Below are positions 41,683-52,154 of a stretch of DNA of 64,000 nt, in pieces; the first letter of the stretch is position 1; each line of letters opens with the position of its first letter. Origin of the DNA: Notolepis coatsorum (Eukaryota > Chordata > Actinopteri > Aulopiformes > Paralepididae); NCBI GenBank assembly GCA_963971535.1, contig OZ020585.1, positions 22,938,005-23,002,004 on the forward strand, given 5' to 3'. The notes under the pieces were generated by a model. It made no database searches, was not told the origin of the DNA, and saw nothing but the letters and a program-made list of their open reading frames with translations. The position numbers and the translations under genes are program-made.

Positions 41683-42425
41683 TATATGTTCCCACAGCCC
41701 AATGGTCCCACAGCCCTATGTTCCCACATTTCTAAGATGATTTTTTCACTCAAAATTAGGCCCTATGTTCCCATATTTCCTTTTTTCATACATTTGTGTC
41801 TGATTATTATTTTTTTGTCTACTTTTTCTCCCCATTTTCTATTTTTCTCCCATCCCCAATTTCGTATTGTCCAATTCTACCCTCCCCTGTCTCGAACGTT
41901 GTTAGGCCATGCCTCCCACAAGCCGGCTGCAATGTGGACGAAGCCTTGCATCACGTGTCCCCTCCGGTACACGAGGAGGCAGCCGTCGCATCTTTTCACC
42001 TGCACAGCGTGATCTCTCAGCGGCGAGGGTCTGCGTGGGAGGGACACGCTGCCCCCGTTGCTTCCTGATTCTATTGCGCATGCGCACCAACCGACCTGTA
42101 GGAGTCGCTGTCCACAACGTCCGATCCCCACCCACCAGCTTCCCACCCCCTAATACTGCCAATTGTATTAGTATGAACGACCAGCCAAGCTGGTAGCAAC
42201 GCCGAGAGCTGGGCTCGAACCCAGCATCTCCTGCATTGGTGGCGAGCGCCTTGCCCACTGCGCCACCCCCTTTCTCCAATTACACCCAACCTATTATCAA
42301 ATTGTCCTCTGGTAGTAGAGGGTTCCTCCAGGAAAATAGGGCTGTGGGAACATAGGGCCTAATTTCTTGTGAAAAAGAAAATCTTAGAAATGTGGGAATA
42401 TAGGTCTGTGGGAACATAGGGCTGT
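41683..42425. mobile_element. MITE with repeated GGGCTGTGGGAACATAGGG ends, split by a SINE
   Basis: The left arm (41683-41785) and right arm (42325-42425) are inverted copies, each holding two to three copies of the GTTCCCACAGCCC/GGGCTGTGGGAAC word and CATTTCTAAGAT. The SINE at 41812-42270 occupies the centre. Confidence 0.8.
41812..42270 (-). repeat. SINE family 2, subfamily B
   Basis: The minus strand has GGGTGGCGCAGTGGGCAAGG, a B box GGGTTCGAGCCC and CTACAGGTCGGTTGGTGCGC. It is closer to the copy at 54077 than to 7782. No clear TSD. Confidence 0.88.
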
Positions 42426-43130
42426 GAAGATACCAAAGAAAGGGGACCTTGCACTATGCAAGAAATACCGGGGGATCACGCTAGTTTCGACTGCCAGCAA
42501 AGTCTTCAACCGGATAATTCTAGATAGGATGAAGACTGCCGTTGACATGCTCCTCAGAGACCATCAAGCAGGATTCCGGAAAGAAAGGTCATGCATAGAC
42601 CAGATCGCCACACTGAGGATGATCATCGAACAGTCCCTGGAATGGAACAGCTCCTTATACATCAACTTCATCGATTTAGAACAGGCCTTTGACAGTCTAC
42701 ATAGATAGGAACAGTCTGTGGCACCTGATGGAGCACTATGGAATCCCACCGAAGTACATCAACATCATCAGAGGATCATATGACGGGATGACAAGTAGGG
42801 TACTGCACAGAGGGGAGCCCTCAAACCCGTTTGAGATAAAGACCGGAGTGAGACAAGGCTGCCTGCTGTCCCCCTTCTTGTTCCTGCTGGCCATTGATTG
42901 GACCATGAAGAGACAACCAAAGGAGCCAGAAACAGCATCCAGTGGACACTGATGCACCAGCTTGAAGACCTCGATTTTGCAGATGACCTAGCTCTCTTAT
43001 CACACAGTCACCAGCAAATGCAACAAAAGACCATCAAACTAAAGGAAACAGCCTCAACTCTAGGAATGAAAAAAAAACAAGATTATGAAACTAAGAAACT
43101 AACTCCTTCACCTACCTTGGGAGCGTAGTA
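42426..43130 (+). pseudogene. I/Nimb-type LINE reverse transcriptase fragment
   Basis: The first frame reads KIPKKGDLALCKKYRGITLV, LRDHQAGFRKERSCIDQIAT and NFIDLEQAFDSLHR, the RT fingers and first palm block (catalytic Asp in IDLEQAFD). A frameshift at about 42700 is followed by HYGIPPKYINIIRGSYDGM and GVRQGCLLSPFLFLLAIDW. After another shift comes DFADDLALLSHSHQQMQQKT with the FADD active site. Three frames and an early end show it is dead. It begins immediately after the MITE arm. Confidence 0.88.
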
Positions 43131-43199
43131 TATACAGTGGGTGGCACAGAATAAGACATCAGAGTGCGAATCGGACAGGGACAGCCCTAGTGGGCACTG

Positions 43200-43425
43200 A
43201 TGTCAACAACAACACTACTGAAGCTAGCACGGCACTCTGTGAGAATTTGTTTTCTACCCTCAAGAACGTCTTTACAGAACATCGCCTTAGTATGCTTCAT
43301 CGACGCAAGGCCAATTTAATTCAGTTGGCATTTGAGAAGGACTTAACAAAAAAGTTCAGGAATGAGTGGAGGGGCAGTGTTTTAAGAAGATTTCACTGTC
43401 CCCAAACGCTGCTTGCCACTCTACT
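43200..43425 (+). pseudogene. hAT transposase C-terminal fragment (second type)
   Basis: The frame reads TALCENLFSTLKNVFTEHRL, then SMLHRRKANLIQLAFEKDLT and FRNEWRGSVLRRFH. This is the C-terminal dimerisation block of another hAT lineage (the one related to THAP/'52 kDa repressor'-like proteins). Only about 75 codons remain, and they are not shared with the other hAT relics in the window. Confidence 0.75.
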
Positions 43426-43522
43426 AATGAGTAGCCTGTGGAGGAATTTTGTTAGCTTTTTTATGCACCTTATTTTTGTCAGTTCAGTTCAGTTTGTCAG
43501 TGAATTCAGAAGTGTTGAATAA

Positions 43523-43649
<127 letters not shown>

Positions 43650-43689
43650 TATGATGTTAGTGCTGACCAGGTCATGGATAATAGATTTG

Positions 43690-43985
43690 TCAGCCCGCTT
43701 CTCTAGCGTGCATAAGTACACATATACTATCGATAATCTAGCGTTTATTTGAAAACGATTCACAAATCAGCCGAAAAATTACAACGTGTTTTGTGTATTC
43801 CACTAAAGAGCTATTATCGCAGATTTCTCTGGAATCACTAGAAATCTTCAAAACTATACTCGTATTCAAAACGGTATAAAACGGAAATGTACCAATGAAA
43901 AAACAATCCGTTTCGTACATGTTGACTGCAAGCAAGTCATTGATAAGCGACGGGTGTATTAGACCCATAGCCATAATTTAAGATA
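43690..43985 (-). mobile_element. TTAA-element family, internal fragment
   Basis: Inverse of 17490-17785: shared GTGCATAAGTACACATATAC, TAGCGTTTATTTGAAAACGA, AACAATCCGTTTCG and CAAGTCATTGATAA blocks. No termini. Confidence 0.7.
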
Positions 43986-45451
43986 TAGTTTAAGCGTTCG
44001 CAAATGTCCCCGTTCTCCCATTGACTTCAGCGCTGGCACGGAATTAAATTACATTCAATTAAATAAAGATAAGACAAATAAAACAACAAGAAAGATAAAA
44101 AGAAAATAAGAAATAAAAAAGTACACAACATAAAATAGGGTAGGTGTGAATCATACTACCCCCCCCCCCCCCCCGGTATCCAGTGGCTGTATTCCATGCT
44201 CTTCTCCTCGTCTGTGACTTAACTTTATTCGCAACACTGCAGAGCTCCCTTTTCACTCCCTTGTTGACTAACAACAAATTCAAAAAGTTTCCGGAGGCGA
44301 TAAAAGGCGCGAGAGTGTTCTACTCCCTCGAACTCCTTGGTCGCTTTGTTTACGTTGCTCCTTTCAACCTTCACTATCTTCTGTTCTCGAGCATTTGAGG
44401 CCCCCATCTCTATATGTGGCTTCCAAGTTTAGCACAGCCTGGGCTTATTTGAAAGTCAAATGCTTCCCTTTCACTTCGCACCCCCCCCCCCCCCCCCCTC
44501 TCTCTCTCTCTCTCCCCTCCCCAACACTTCAAGTATCGCATGGCGGCTAAAACACTTAATCAAGCCTCTGCAACTATGCCACAATCTCTGAGATAACAGG
44601 GTGCAGGAATGTGGGTCATCTCGTCCTTTGCTCTGAGACTTAAGAACACCACCAGATGCACACTAATGAAGAAGACCCCCAGGTATATTATTCTAACTGA
44701 GCTGACGTTATCAGGAGCCGATCGCTATAGCACAATCGTGCAGGATTGGCGAGTGTGGGCTACATTTACGCGTAATGGTATTCTAGGCTGATTAGAAATA
44801 AATAGTCATTATTATTATTGTTATTATAATCAATCATAATAATATTGAAATAATAATAATATTGATATTCAAAATAGTTACTGTACATTTAAAAATATAT
44901 ATATATATTTTTATGAATCATACAAGTTTGTTTTACTGTATCATGGAATTTGTAAACTGAGTCAATGAGTAAACTGAGTGGTAACCTTTCAATTTGCAGC
45001 ATGTGAATGAGACGTTCATTGCAGGTAGTTGGTAGTATAATTAGATAGTAATTAAATAGAATTAAAACAACATTCATATTGCAATGAAATTCCTCAAATA
45101 ATTTGCCATTTGTAAATGGCTCTGCAAGATGTATAATTGCCCATCTGAAGCCCAAAATCTGATAAAAAAGATAAGTACTGTACCTACAGTACACTATAAC
45201 TAGCAGCAATTGTCATTTGAAGAAATTTATATTCTGTTAAACTACACAGACATTTACCAATAAAGAACTCAATATTAATTACAGTATAAATAGCATCTAA
45301 TTAAGAAAAGTGTATACCTGTAAACTTCTTCAAAATATACCAATGAAAAACTCATTATATTACAGTAAATAACATGTAATTATTAAATCCACTGCGGAAA
45401 GTAGTCGGTCGATCAAGTCAAAACAGGCCTCAGATAGTTTGCAGCATTAGG
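43986..45451. other. Unassigned, with poly(C) tracts
   Basis: Poly(C) of 15 at 44160-44174, and poly(C) plus (TC)n at 44479-44513. The rest (44180-44480 and 44520-45450) has no recognised gene; the latter is AT-rich. Confidence 0.45.
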
Positions 45452-45669
45452 TGAAGACCAGGCAGAGCAGCGTAGACATTCATGTGTGGAGACCAGAGAG
45501 AGCAGGGTATCATGTGTGGAGACCAGAGAGAGCAGCGTATCATGTGTGGAGACCAGAGAGAGCAGTGTATCATGTGTGGAGACCAGAGAGAGCAGCGTAT
45601 CATGTGTGGAGACCAGAGAGAGCAGGGTAGACATTCATGTGTGGAGACCAGAGAGAGCAGGGTATCATG
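45452..45669 (+). repeat. 30-bp minisatellite, left block
   Basis: Six units of CATGTGTGGAGACCAGAGAG followed by AGCAGNGTAT (starts 45481, 45511, 45541, 45571, 45601, then one shifted by ACATT), plus a degenerate first unit. The 30-base period keeps a 10-residue repeat open in all frames, which is not coding evidence. Confidence 0.95.
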
Positions 45670-46295
45670 CAGACCCGGCGCCATGGGCGGGCATTAGGGG
45701 GCTGTGCCCACCCTGCTAAAATTTATTTTTTATCTGCAGAGCCGCAAGCCCAACGAGAGCAGGGTACTTTATTATTATTATAAAAAACAGCGGTGATGCG
45801 GTATTCAGCCTAACTCTGCGGTGGGCGTGATGTAACAGCGATACCGCGGTAATGCGGTAATCGCGGCAGCTCTACCTGTCAGCCAAGTCTGTATATAGTG
45901 GGTGGGAGGGGTTTTCCCTGATGGCCTGGAGCTTAGCAAGGTTCCTCCTCTCCGCCACCCTCGCTAGAGTCCAGCTCCACCCCAACCACGCTACTGGCCT
46001 TCCTGACCATCTTATCCAGCCTGTTTGTGTCCCCTGCTCTCAGTCCGCTGCCCCAGCAGGTCTGTTATATATATCCGTTCAGTCTGTTTTTGTATAAGTG
46101 AATGTTCTTAAGAGAAATTAGATTTTTCAATTGCCTCTCTGCTGTTTAGTTCAGCACCGTGGGCAGCGCCAAGCAAGCCACAGCGCCGTTGTCCCAGCTG
46201 AAACGTATAAAATGGAACCTGTGTTGCAAAAACCATTGTGCCCCCCCGAGAAAATTTTATGCCCCCCCACTAATTTGTTTCTGCAGCCTGGTCTG
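45670..46295. mobile_element. hAT element inserted in the 30-bp minisatellite
   Basis: 626 bp; left end CAGACCCGGCGCCATGGGCG, right end (complement CAGACCAGGCTGCAGAAAC). It is flanked by GTATCATG on both sides (45662-45669 and 46296-46303), which is part of the minisatellite unit. A LINE fragment is nested inside (45890-46075). Confidence 0.88.
45890..46075 (-). pseudogene. LINE ORF2 fragment inside the hAT element
   Basis: Minus-strand frames give CWGSGLRAGDTNRLDKMVRK and ASSVVGVELDS, then VAERRNLAKLQAIRENPSHP after a frameshift, the post-RT region of a CR1/L2-like LINE. Confidence 0.7.
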
Positions 46296-46382
46296 GTATC
46301 ATGTGTGGAGACCAGAGAAAACAGGGTATCATGTGTGGAGACCAGAGAGAGCAGCGTATCATGTGTGGAGACCAGGCAGAGA
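46296..46382 (+). repeat. 30-bp minisatellite, right block
   Basis: Three units of the same repeat resume directly after the hAT element. Confidence 0.93.
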
Positions 46383-47257
46383 CTGGGGGTCAGGAGTTGT
46401 TTGAGAGCCCATGTCTGCTCCACCATCTCCTGTCCAGCACTGTGCAGACGGTCCCCCCATGGTCTCCCTTCAGAAACCTACAGTGTGATTCCCTGATTGG
46501 GAATTTGGCCAGGACTGTCGGGGGGGGGGGGTCCCCTACTCTTTACAATAGACACCTAAGGACAGTAGGTGTTGGTAAGGACCGAATGAATCATCTGATC
46601 TGTCATGTTTAGAGGCAAGTTTGTTTTTCAACTGCTACTGTCTATTCATACACTTGACCACAGCAGTCATGTGACTGGGAGGGTTACTATGCATCCTTAA
46701 ACGAGTGCACCCATTCTTTGATTCTTATGCCATAGGAGTTGAGAAGTTGAACCAAAAAAATAACAATGCTGATTTATTTCCCACACAATCTCAAAGTGTA
46801 AACAGTCTCGCACAAATTAATTTGGCTTGCAAGACACTGAGAGATAATGAGATTGAATGCATCCTTGTCTGATGTTATCCAAGGTCGCTGAATCATTGTG
46901 TTGTTTTAATTATGGTTAAATTAAATGTAGATTAAATAATTGCTTAGCTTAAAGATTTATGGAGGGATGACACCGGTAGAATATCGTCAAATAATGAACT
47001 TGTTTTATATGCATAGTATAGTCAATCTTTTGTTTTTACTATAAACTATATATTTTTGAAGTATTAAAACATTAAGACCCTGTAGTGAACTAAATATCAT
47101 TGCAGTATTCTACAGTGTATTATAGGTGAAATGCTCTGCTCCTTCTGTATTAGTGAACATTTGCAAATGAGGAAGTTGTCCTGCCTCCTTCTGATGTGAT
47201 GCCACACTGACTGACAGCTCCATAGAGAAGGAATGAAGGGAAGGGCATGTGAATTCA
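46383..47257. other. Unassigned sequence
   Basis: 46780-46960 is AT-balanced and looks unique (AAATTAATTTGGCTTGCAAG, TTTTAATTATGGTTAAATTA), perhaps conserved noncoding. No gene. Confidence 0.35.
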
Positions 47258-47437
47258 GGATACATCTGTGGGGTGACAGTAACTCAGGAGGTAGAGCGGT
47301 CATCTGGTAATCAGAAGGTTCCCCGTTCGATTCCGGCTCCGCCCCGGCGGCGTGATGAAGTGTCCTTGAGCAAGACACTTAACCCCTTAACTGCTCCCGA
47401 TGAGCAGGTTGGCCCCTTGCAGGGTCGCCTTCGCCGT
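47258..47437 (+). repeat. SINE family 1, 5' half
   Basis: tRNA-like head (ACTCAGGAGGTAGAGCGGTC, B box GTTCGATTCCG), then the TCCTTGAGCAAGACACTTAA core, stopping at GTCGCCTTCGCCG. The rest resumes at 49404. Confidence 0.9.
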
Positions 47438-47565
47438 TTAGTTTAGTTTAGTTTATTCGGATCCCCATTAGCCATTGCCACAGGCATAGGCTACTATTAC
47501 TGGGGTCCACACAAATCAATACAATACAATAAAATCAATACAATACAATTAATACAATACAATAC
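47438..47565 (-). mobile_element. LINE 3' end, left part (interrupts the SINE)
   Basis: A (TTTAG)n tail, TTTATTCGGATCCCCATTAG and a CAATACAATA-rich stretch: the 3' end of a LINE in minus orientation. It continues at 48972. Confidence 0.8.
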
Positions 47566-48971
47566 TGTTCTGAAGGATCAGATTAAACCGAATATATATA
47601 TTTATTTATATATATATATTTAATTGTATTTGTATATCCCCTGATATCCCTTGTATATTCCTTGTACAATATGCACTGAATATCCCTTCTAGTCTACTGA
47701 ACATCCCATAATAGTCTCCATTCTACCATTGGACGAGACCTTGGTGCCAGGTCGCCATACCCCTCAGACCAGGTTCAATCGTACCGCTCAACATGTATGG
47801 ACAAGTCCTAGTTCCGCGTAGGAATATGTCTACCGCACCACTAATGGTACTATTTGTTCATAGTGCGTATATATACTGCGCTATTAAAGTAGAGCTTTCT
47901 TTTAGTCCAGTTCCTTACCCTCCAACAGAGTGATAGACGCAAAAGCCTCCCCGCGAACCACGTGTGGGCAGTAAGGCCAATTCGGCCCAGTATCGGCATT
48001 GAGACATCGTGTATATTAATATTTGAATAGTCATATTTGGCACTATATCGTCGAGTTGGACGTATTCTATTAAGCTAATAATAGTCTATTCATATGTAGT
48101 GCCTCGTGCGGTAAGAGTTCTATAGTAATCAGCACCCCCATCGTTTCGGGCATCAGCTGGACGCTTATCCAGGGTGGTTGACCCTACGTGAAGCTGCACC
48201 CGAGGAGCTCCAGGCCAAAGAGCGAGTGGACCTGTATATTGGATTATTCTACCGACGACGGCTAGCCTTCCCCGGCTTGGATTATGCTTTGAGTACTTTG
48301 ATTATTCTATGGATAAAGGCCAACACTGCGGTGTGTTGGAAATACCCCCACCGGAGAGGACGACAGGTGAGAAGACGCTCTACACGACGAGGTCGCCTCA
48401 CGTCTCTCCATCGTGGACCGGAGGACGCCGGCCACAGAGAGTCCAACTGCTTTCATCTGTGGATCGAGGATCGCTGGGCACCGGGTCGCACGACTGTGGG
48501 CTCTCCCAGGATACCCTCGGCCAGACGGGATACAGCCAGACTCTACCCCCCCCCTCCAGCTGTCCTACAAGCAGTCGGAACCTTCCCCTAGTGTATCCAG
48601 CTATATAATCATTCAAGTATCATTGCTATTGTTCCCTAAATATTCCAGGTTGTATATTTGCTTCCTGCGCAATCAGAGATTGGACATTCGATATTGATCT
48701 ACCTACGAATACTCATTTGCCATAAAAGTGCATACTATTTCAAATCATAAATGTAATTAAGTGATCGTTGTACATACCTTTTGCTATGTATTATTATTAA
48801 ACGCAGACTTTCGACTTGGTACATTTGTGTTGGATCCGTTTCATCAGGTGGGAGTGTTTATCATAATTATTTATACCTAGTACTGGGTGGCCAGAGTCTA
48901 AAGTACAAGAGGTAGTGGTAGTAAGTATCATATCTAACCATACAGTCAGGGAATTGTACCCCTCAGTTACA
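47566..48971. mobile_element. Unclassified 1,406-bp insertion in the LINE
   Basis: It begins TGTTCTGAAGGATCAGATT and ends with the inverse of TGTAACTGAGGGGTACAATT, an imperfect inverted terminus. AATAC flanks both sides (47561-47565 and 48972-48976), although the target is AATAC-rich. A TATA-like TATATATAC (47870) and an ATTATTAAACGC (48790) suggest LTR-type signals. TGT..ACA ends and a 5-bp duplication would fit a solo LTR. The length and 18-base inverted ends leave other classes open. Confidence 0.6.
48178..48591 (+). CDS. Unassigned 137-codon open frame in the 1.4-kb insertion
   Basis: I do not recognise this protein. The first half is acidic then hydrophobic (ELQAKERVDLYIGLFYRRRL, YALSTLIILWIKANTAVCW). 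The second half is very arginine-rich (RRGRQVRRRSTRRGRLTS) and ends in proline-rich PPPPAVLQAVG. The base composition is more GC-rich than the surroundings. No ribosome or splice context can be judged. It could be a chance frame in an LTR, or a small element-encoded protein. Confidence 0.2.
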   Translation: MTLREAAPEELQAKERVDLYIGLFYRRRLAFPGLDYALSTLIILWIKANTAVCWKYPHRRGRQVRRRSTRRGRLTSLHRGPEDAGHRESNCFHLWIEDRWAPGRTTVGSPRIPSARRDTARLYPPPPAVLQAVGTFP

Positions 48972-49403
48972 AATACAATAAAACAATACAATACACCTCA
49001 ATAACACCTACAAATATTATATAATAAAATATCTAAGTTCACCTATCACACATAAAATATCTAAGTTCACCAATCACACATACCCATCTACTCAATCATG
49101 TTTCAAGGCATATATGTTCACTTAAAGCATAACAATACATCTCAATACAATATACAAATATATTAAAAATCTAAGTTCAACAATCACACATACCCATCTT
49201 CTCAATCACCCACTATGTTTACTTAACTGACAGTACCACTCTTTCTTATATGATTTTTAAGGTGTTTTTTAAATGTCTGTTTGTCTTCAACCCTAGTTAG
49301 TGCAGGTGGTAAGGAATTCCATGCAGTCATGGCTCTATACATCACAGTCCTTTTCATTGCATTTGTTCTTGGCATCTTTATGTCTGTGAGTTCATAGGTG
49401 AAT
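48972..49403 (-). pseudogene. LINE 3' UTR and ORF2 C-terminus, right part
   Basis: Continues the AATACAATA-rich UTR. Then a minus-strand frame (49403-49223) encodes TDIKMPRTNAMKRTVMYRAM, TAWNSLPPALT and FKKHLKNHIRKSGTVS, the typical end of the ORF2 protein of this LINE type. The 5' end abuts the remainder of SINE family 1. Confidence 0.8.
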
Positions 49404-49462
49404 GTGAGGCGTAAGTTGTAAAGCGATTTGGATAAAATCGCTATATAAATGTCCATTTACAT
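49404..49462 (+). repeat. SINE family 1, 3' half
   Basis: GGTGAATGTGAGGCGTAAGT, then AGCGATTTGGATAAAATCGC, ATATAAATG and CATTTA. This is the tail missing from the copy at 47258. About 28 bases of SINE are lost at the junction. Confidence 0.88.
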
Positions 49463-49849
49463 CTTCTGGAACTGAAAGCACTGCCATAGTATAAAGCAAA
49501 TCGAGATTGCCACCCAGGACAGCCGTAGACCCCCTGTGAGCAAAGAGTTTGGAAGAGTTATTCATGTCTGTAGAATACAAAATGAGTCTTCTTTAATTGA
49601 GAGACGTGTATTTAAATATGCACTTTTCAATCATTCAGGGATGACAAAAAGTCTCACGGGAAGTCTAGGGAAAAGAGAGAGAATGGCTCCAAGGCACTAA
49701 TTTAATTTAAATAATTTTATTTCAGAACGACTGTGCAGTCTGCCTTCATTCAGCAATTAATTTGCTTTGGAGAAAAGAAGTGGGACAATAATACAGTAGG
49801 ATTCAAATTCTGACCGGTTCCACTCGGTCAGCCTTTAAAGCGGAAACCG
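49463..49849. other. Unique AT-rich sequence
   Basis: 49600-49800 contains TTTAATTTAAATAATTTTAT and AGCAATTAATTTGCTTTGGA, a possible conserved noncoding stretch. No gene. Confidence 0.3.
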
Positions 49850-50160
49850 CCGCAGAGCACAGTCCAAGTCTGCTCTAAAACGATTGGACTCCCTGTCGGA
49901 GCGCTCTGTGCCCTATGAGACCAGCAGATGTGAAGGTTAGCTGGCAGAACGCTACAAGGACCGCTCATGCTTCCTGTTCCCTTGAGTGGCCCAGGATGCC
50001 GGCTTCGCTGCCCAGGCTGCGGGGCACAGAGGGCCACCTTTGTCCCCACGGCTGTTCAACTCCTCAACTCCCAACCATCCCTAACCCGCTGCTCACCCTG
50101 CTAACCCTCACTCAGACATGGTTCATGCACCCCCCCCCCCCACACACACACACAGAGTGA
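49850..50160 (+). pseudogene. LINE ORF2 C-terminal fragment
   Basis: Across frames: ERYKDRSCFLFP-like, then FVPTAVQLLNSQPS at 50040-50085, the end of an L2/CR1-like ORF2. A C-rich, (CA)n tail follows (50131-50153). Frameshifted. Confidence 0.6.
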
Positions 50161-50616
50161 CTTGCACATGGTTTTGGCCCTGAACTGCTATCTCATCCAT
50201 CCGCCTTGTAGTGGACTTCCATCGTGCCTCAACTATGTTACATAGATTTACCATGCACCTATATAATAAATAACTACCCACCAACATGTTTGTATACTGT
50301 GTATTGCACTGTACGCTTTCTTTACCAGATGTGATTCACTAGATTATTCTGTTGAGTGCACCAAAATACTTCAAACTATTATAGCTGCTGCCCCAGACAG
50401 AGTTGTCATCACTGTCTCGAAGATGTCAGGAACACATTTCAGTGTACAAATGCCAAGAAAGCTGCTTAGCTGGATATGAATGCAGCGCTTTTCTTTTGAA
50501 GAAAGCAAGCTCCAGTCTGGCGACCCATTTTTCACACTTCCATAGACACACACACTCTACCGTCACAGCACACTTAAAAACCACTGCAAACCATTGAAAC
50601 CACTGAAAACACACAT
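50161..50616. other. Unassigned sequence
   Basis: Probably LINE 3' UTR up to about 50340; nothing else recognised. Confidence 0.35.
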
Positions 50617-50680
50617 AAATGGTAAATGGTGCATTAATATAGTGCTTTTATCCAAAGCTCTTTACAATTTTGGTAAAACC
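50617..50680 (-). repeat. SINE family 1 tail
   Basis: Reverse complement of the tail: AAATGGTAAATGGTGCATTA, AGTGCTTTTATCCAAAGC, TTTACAATTTTGG. Confidence 0.75.
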
Positions 50681-50782
50681 ATTATGCCAAATTCCATGTC
50701 CAAAAAGAACATACAGATTTTAGACCAATAGCCCTTACCTCAGCGATTATGAAATCTCCAGGAAGAATTCTGCTCCAATATC

Positions 50783-51028
50783 TTAAAAGAACACGGCAAC
50801 ATTTTGGGAAATTTGCTTACCGTCTTCTGAAGAGAGAGACAAGAAGATAGATACCAGTTTCGTCTCTGTGCGTTCAGTAGAAAGCTATCTGGCTGCACGT
50901 TAGCCTAGCTTAACACAATGAATGGAAGCGAAAGCGGCTGGTTAGCCTAGGCATTGTCCAACTAACACTTCTCCTGAAGGCTAACCGCTTCCATTCATTG
51001 TGCCAGGCTAGGCTAACGTGCCTTTTAA
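50783..51028. mobile_element. Palindromic TTAA MITE (copy 2)
   Basis: TTAAAAGAACACGGCAACAT at the left and GTGCCTTTTAA at the right, bounded by TTAA. It has the same internal hairpin (AATGAATGGAAGCG inverted as CGCTTCCATTCATT) as at 31611. Confidence 0.85.
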
Positions 51029-51510
51029 AAGTTATTTTAAGAGCAGTATCTTAGCAATATCTTAGTCAGTAGGCCTACAGCAAAAGACAAACTCGATCCA
51101 TAACAATTTGCTTATAAGCAGGGTGGTGGTACAGAAGACTCTGTTGCCGCTCTGGTTCATATAATTTCTGACAAATGACATTCCGACAAACCCGACACCT
51201 GTGCAAGAGCCCTCTCTCTAGATTCTTCCTCGGCTTTCAACACAATACAAGCAAGACAGACATTTTGATGTCAGGAATGGGTCCAGCGGGAACTGATCCC
51301 TATTTGATTCATTGCTGTGCCTCTTTTCTCACTAACTAGAGTTCAGATTGTAAAGGTGAACAAAACACTTTCATCTGCCATCACAACCAATGTTAGGGGG
51401 GCCCCCAGGGTTGTGTGAGTTCAGCCATCCTTTTCACTTCCTATACGACAATTGCAGTACAAATCAATGCATTCTAAAGTAGTCTGACAATAGGGAGGTG
51501 TAGTCTGACA

Positions 51511-51900
51511 ATAGGGAGGTGTAGGCCTAGTCTGATGTCACTTTGGACCGCCCGCGCGGTCCACCCGTTTAGGGATTTATCATTGGGAAAATGGATTATC
51601 GGCCATTGTAATAATTATACCTCATGAACATTGGCAAGCTTTTCCATTCCACTAACATTATTGTTTAAGCATTTTTGGTTGAATCTTTTTTTTTACGTAA
51701 TTATTTTATGATTAATTGCTAATATTTTCATGTTGAGCTATAGATTGTGGATAAATACGCACAGAAAGGTACACCATGCAAATGTTCATGCTTTATTTGT
51801 TTTAAACGAGACGATTTAGAAATGGGCAATGGGGAAATACATTGCGTTTTCGAGGTGGACCGGCCAGAAACAACAATGACGTAACCACTACACCTCCCTA
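51511..51900. mobile_element. TIR element ATAGGGAGGTGTAG with TA-type ends
   Basis: The left TAGGGAGGTGTAG is matched by CTACACCTCCCTA (51886-51898). GGACCGCCCGCGCGGTCCACC and its partial inverse GGTGGACCGGCC lie just inside. The first 21 bases (AGTCTGACAATAGGGAGGTG) are duplicated in tandem (51481-51523). Confidence 0.75.
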
Positions 51901-51923
51901 TACAGTTCTAATGTCTCTGTTAA

Positions 51924-52154
51924 TTAAAGGAACATGTCAACATTACGGGAAATGCACTCACCATCTTCTCCAGAGTCAGACAAGAAGATATATACCAATT
52001 TCCTCTCCGGCTGCAAGCTAGCCTAGCTTAAAACTCCAGGAGAGGTGTTTCTGGCCAACAGCTAGGCTAGTGGTCCTTATCCGCTTCCATTCATTTGTGC
52101 TACGTTAGGCTAGCTTGCAGCCACATTTCCCATAATGTTGGCGTGTTCCTCTAA
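51924..52154. mobile_element. Palindromic TTAA MITE (copy 3)
   Basis: TTAAAGGAACATGTCAACAT at the left and GTTGGCGTGTTCCTCTAA at the right, with CAAGCTAGCCTAGCTT inverted near 52110-52122. The right TTAA has changed to CTAA. Confidence 0.85.

Noticed and set aside
45413-46426. Ten-residue repeat proteins (MCGDQREQ.. / LLSLVSTHDT..)
   Set aside because: By-products of a 30-bp minisatellite (30 is a multiple of three). No conserved protein context, and a transposon splits the array.
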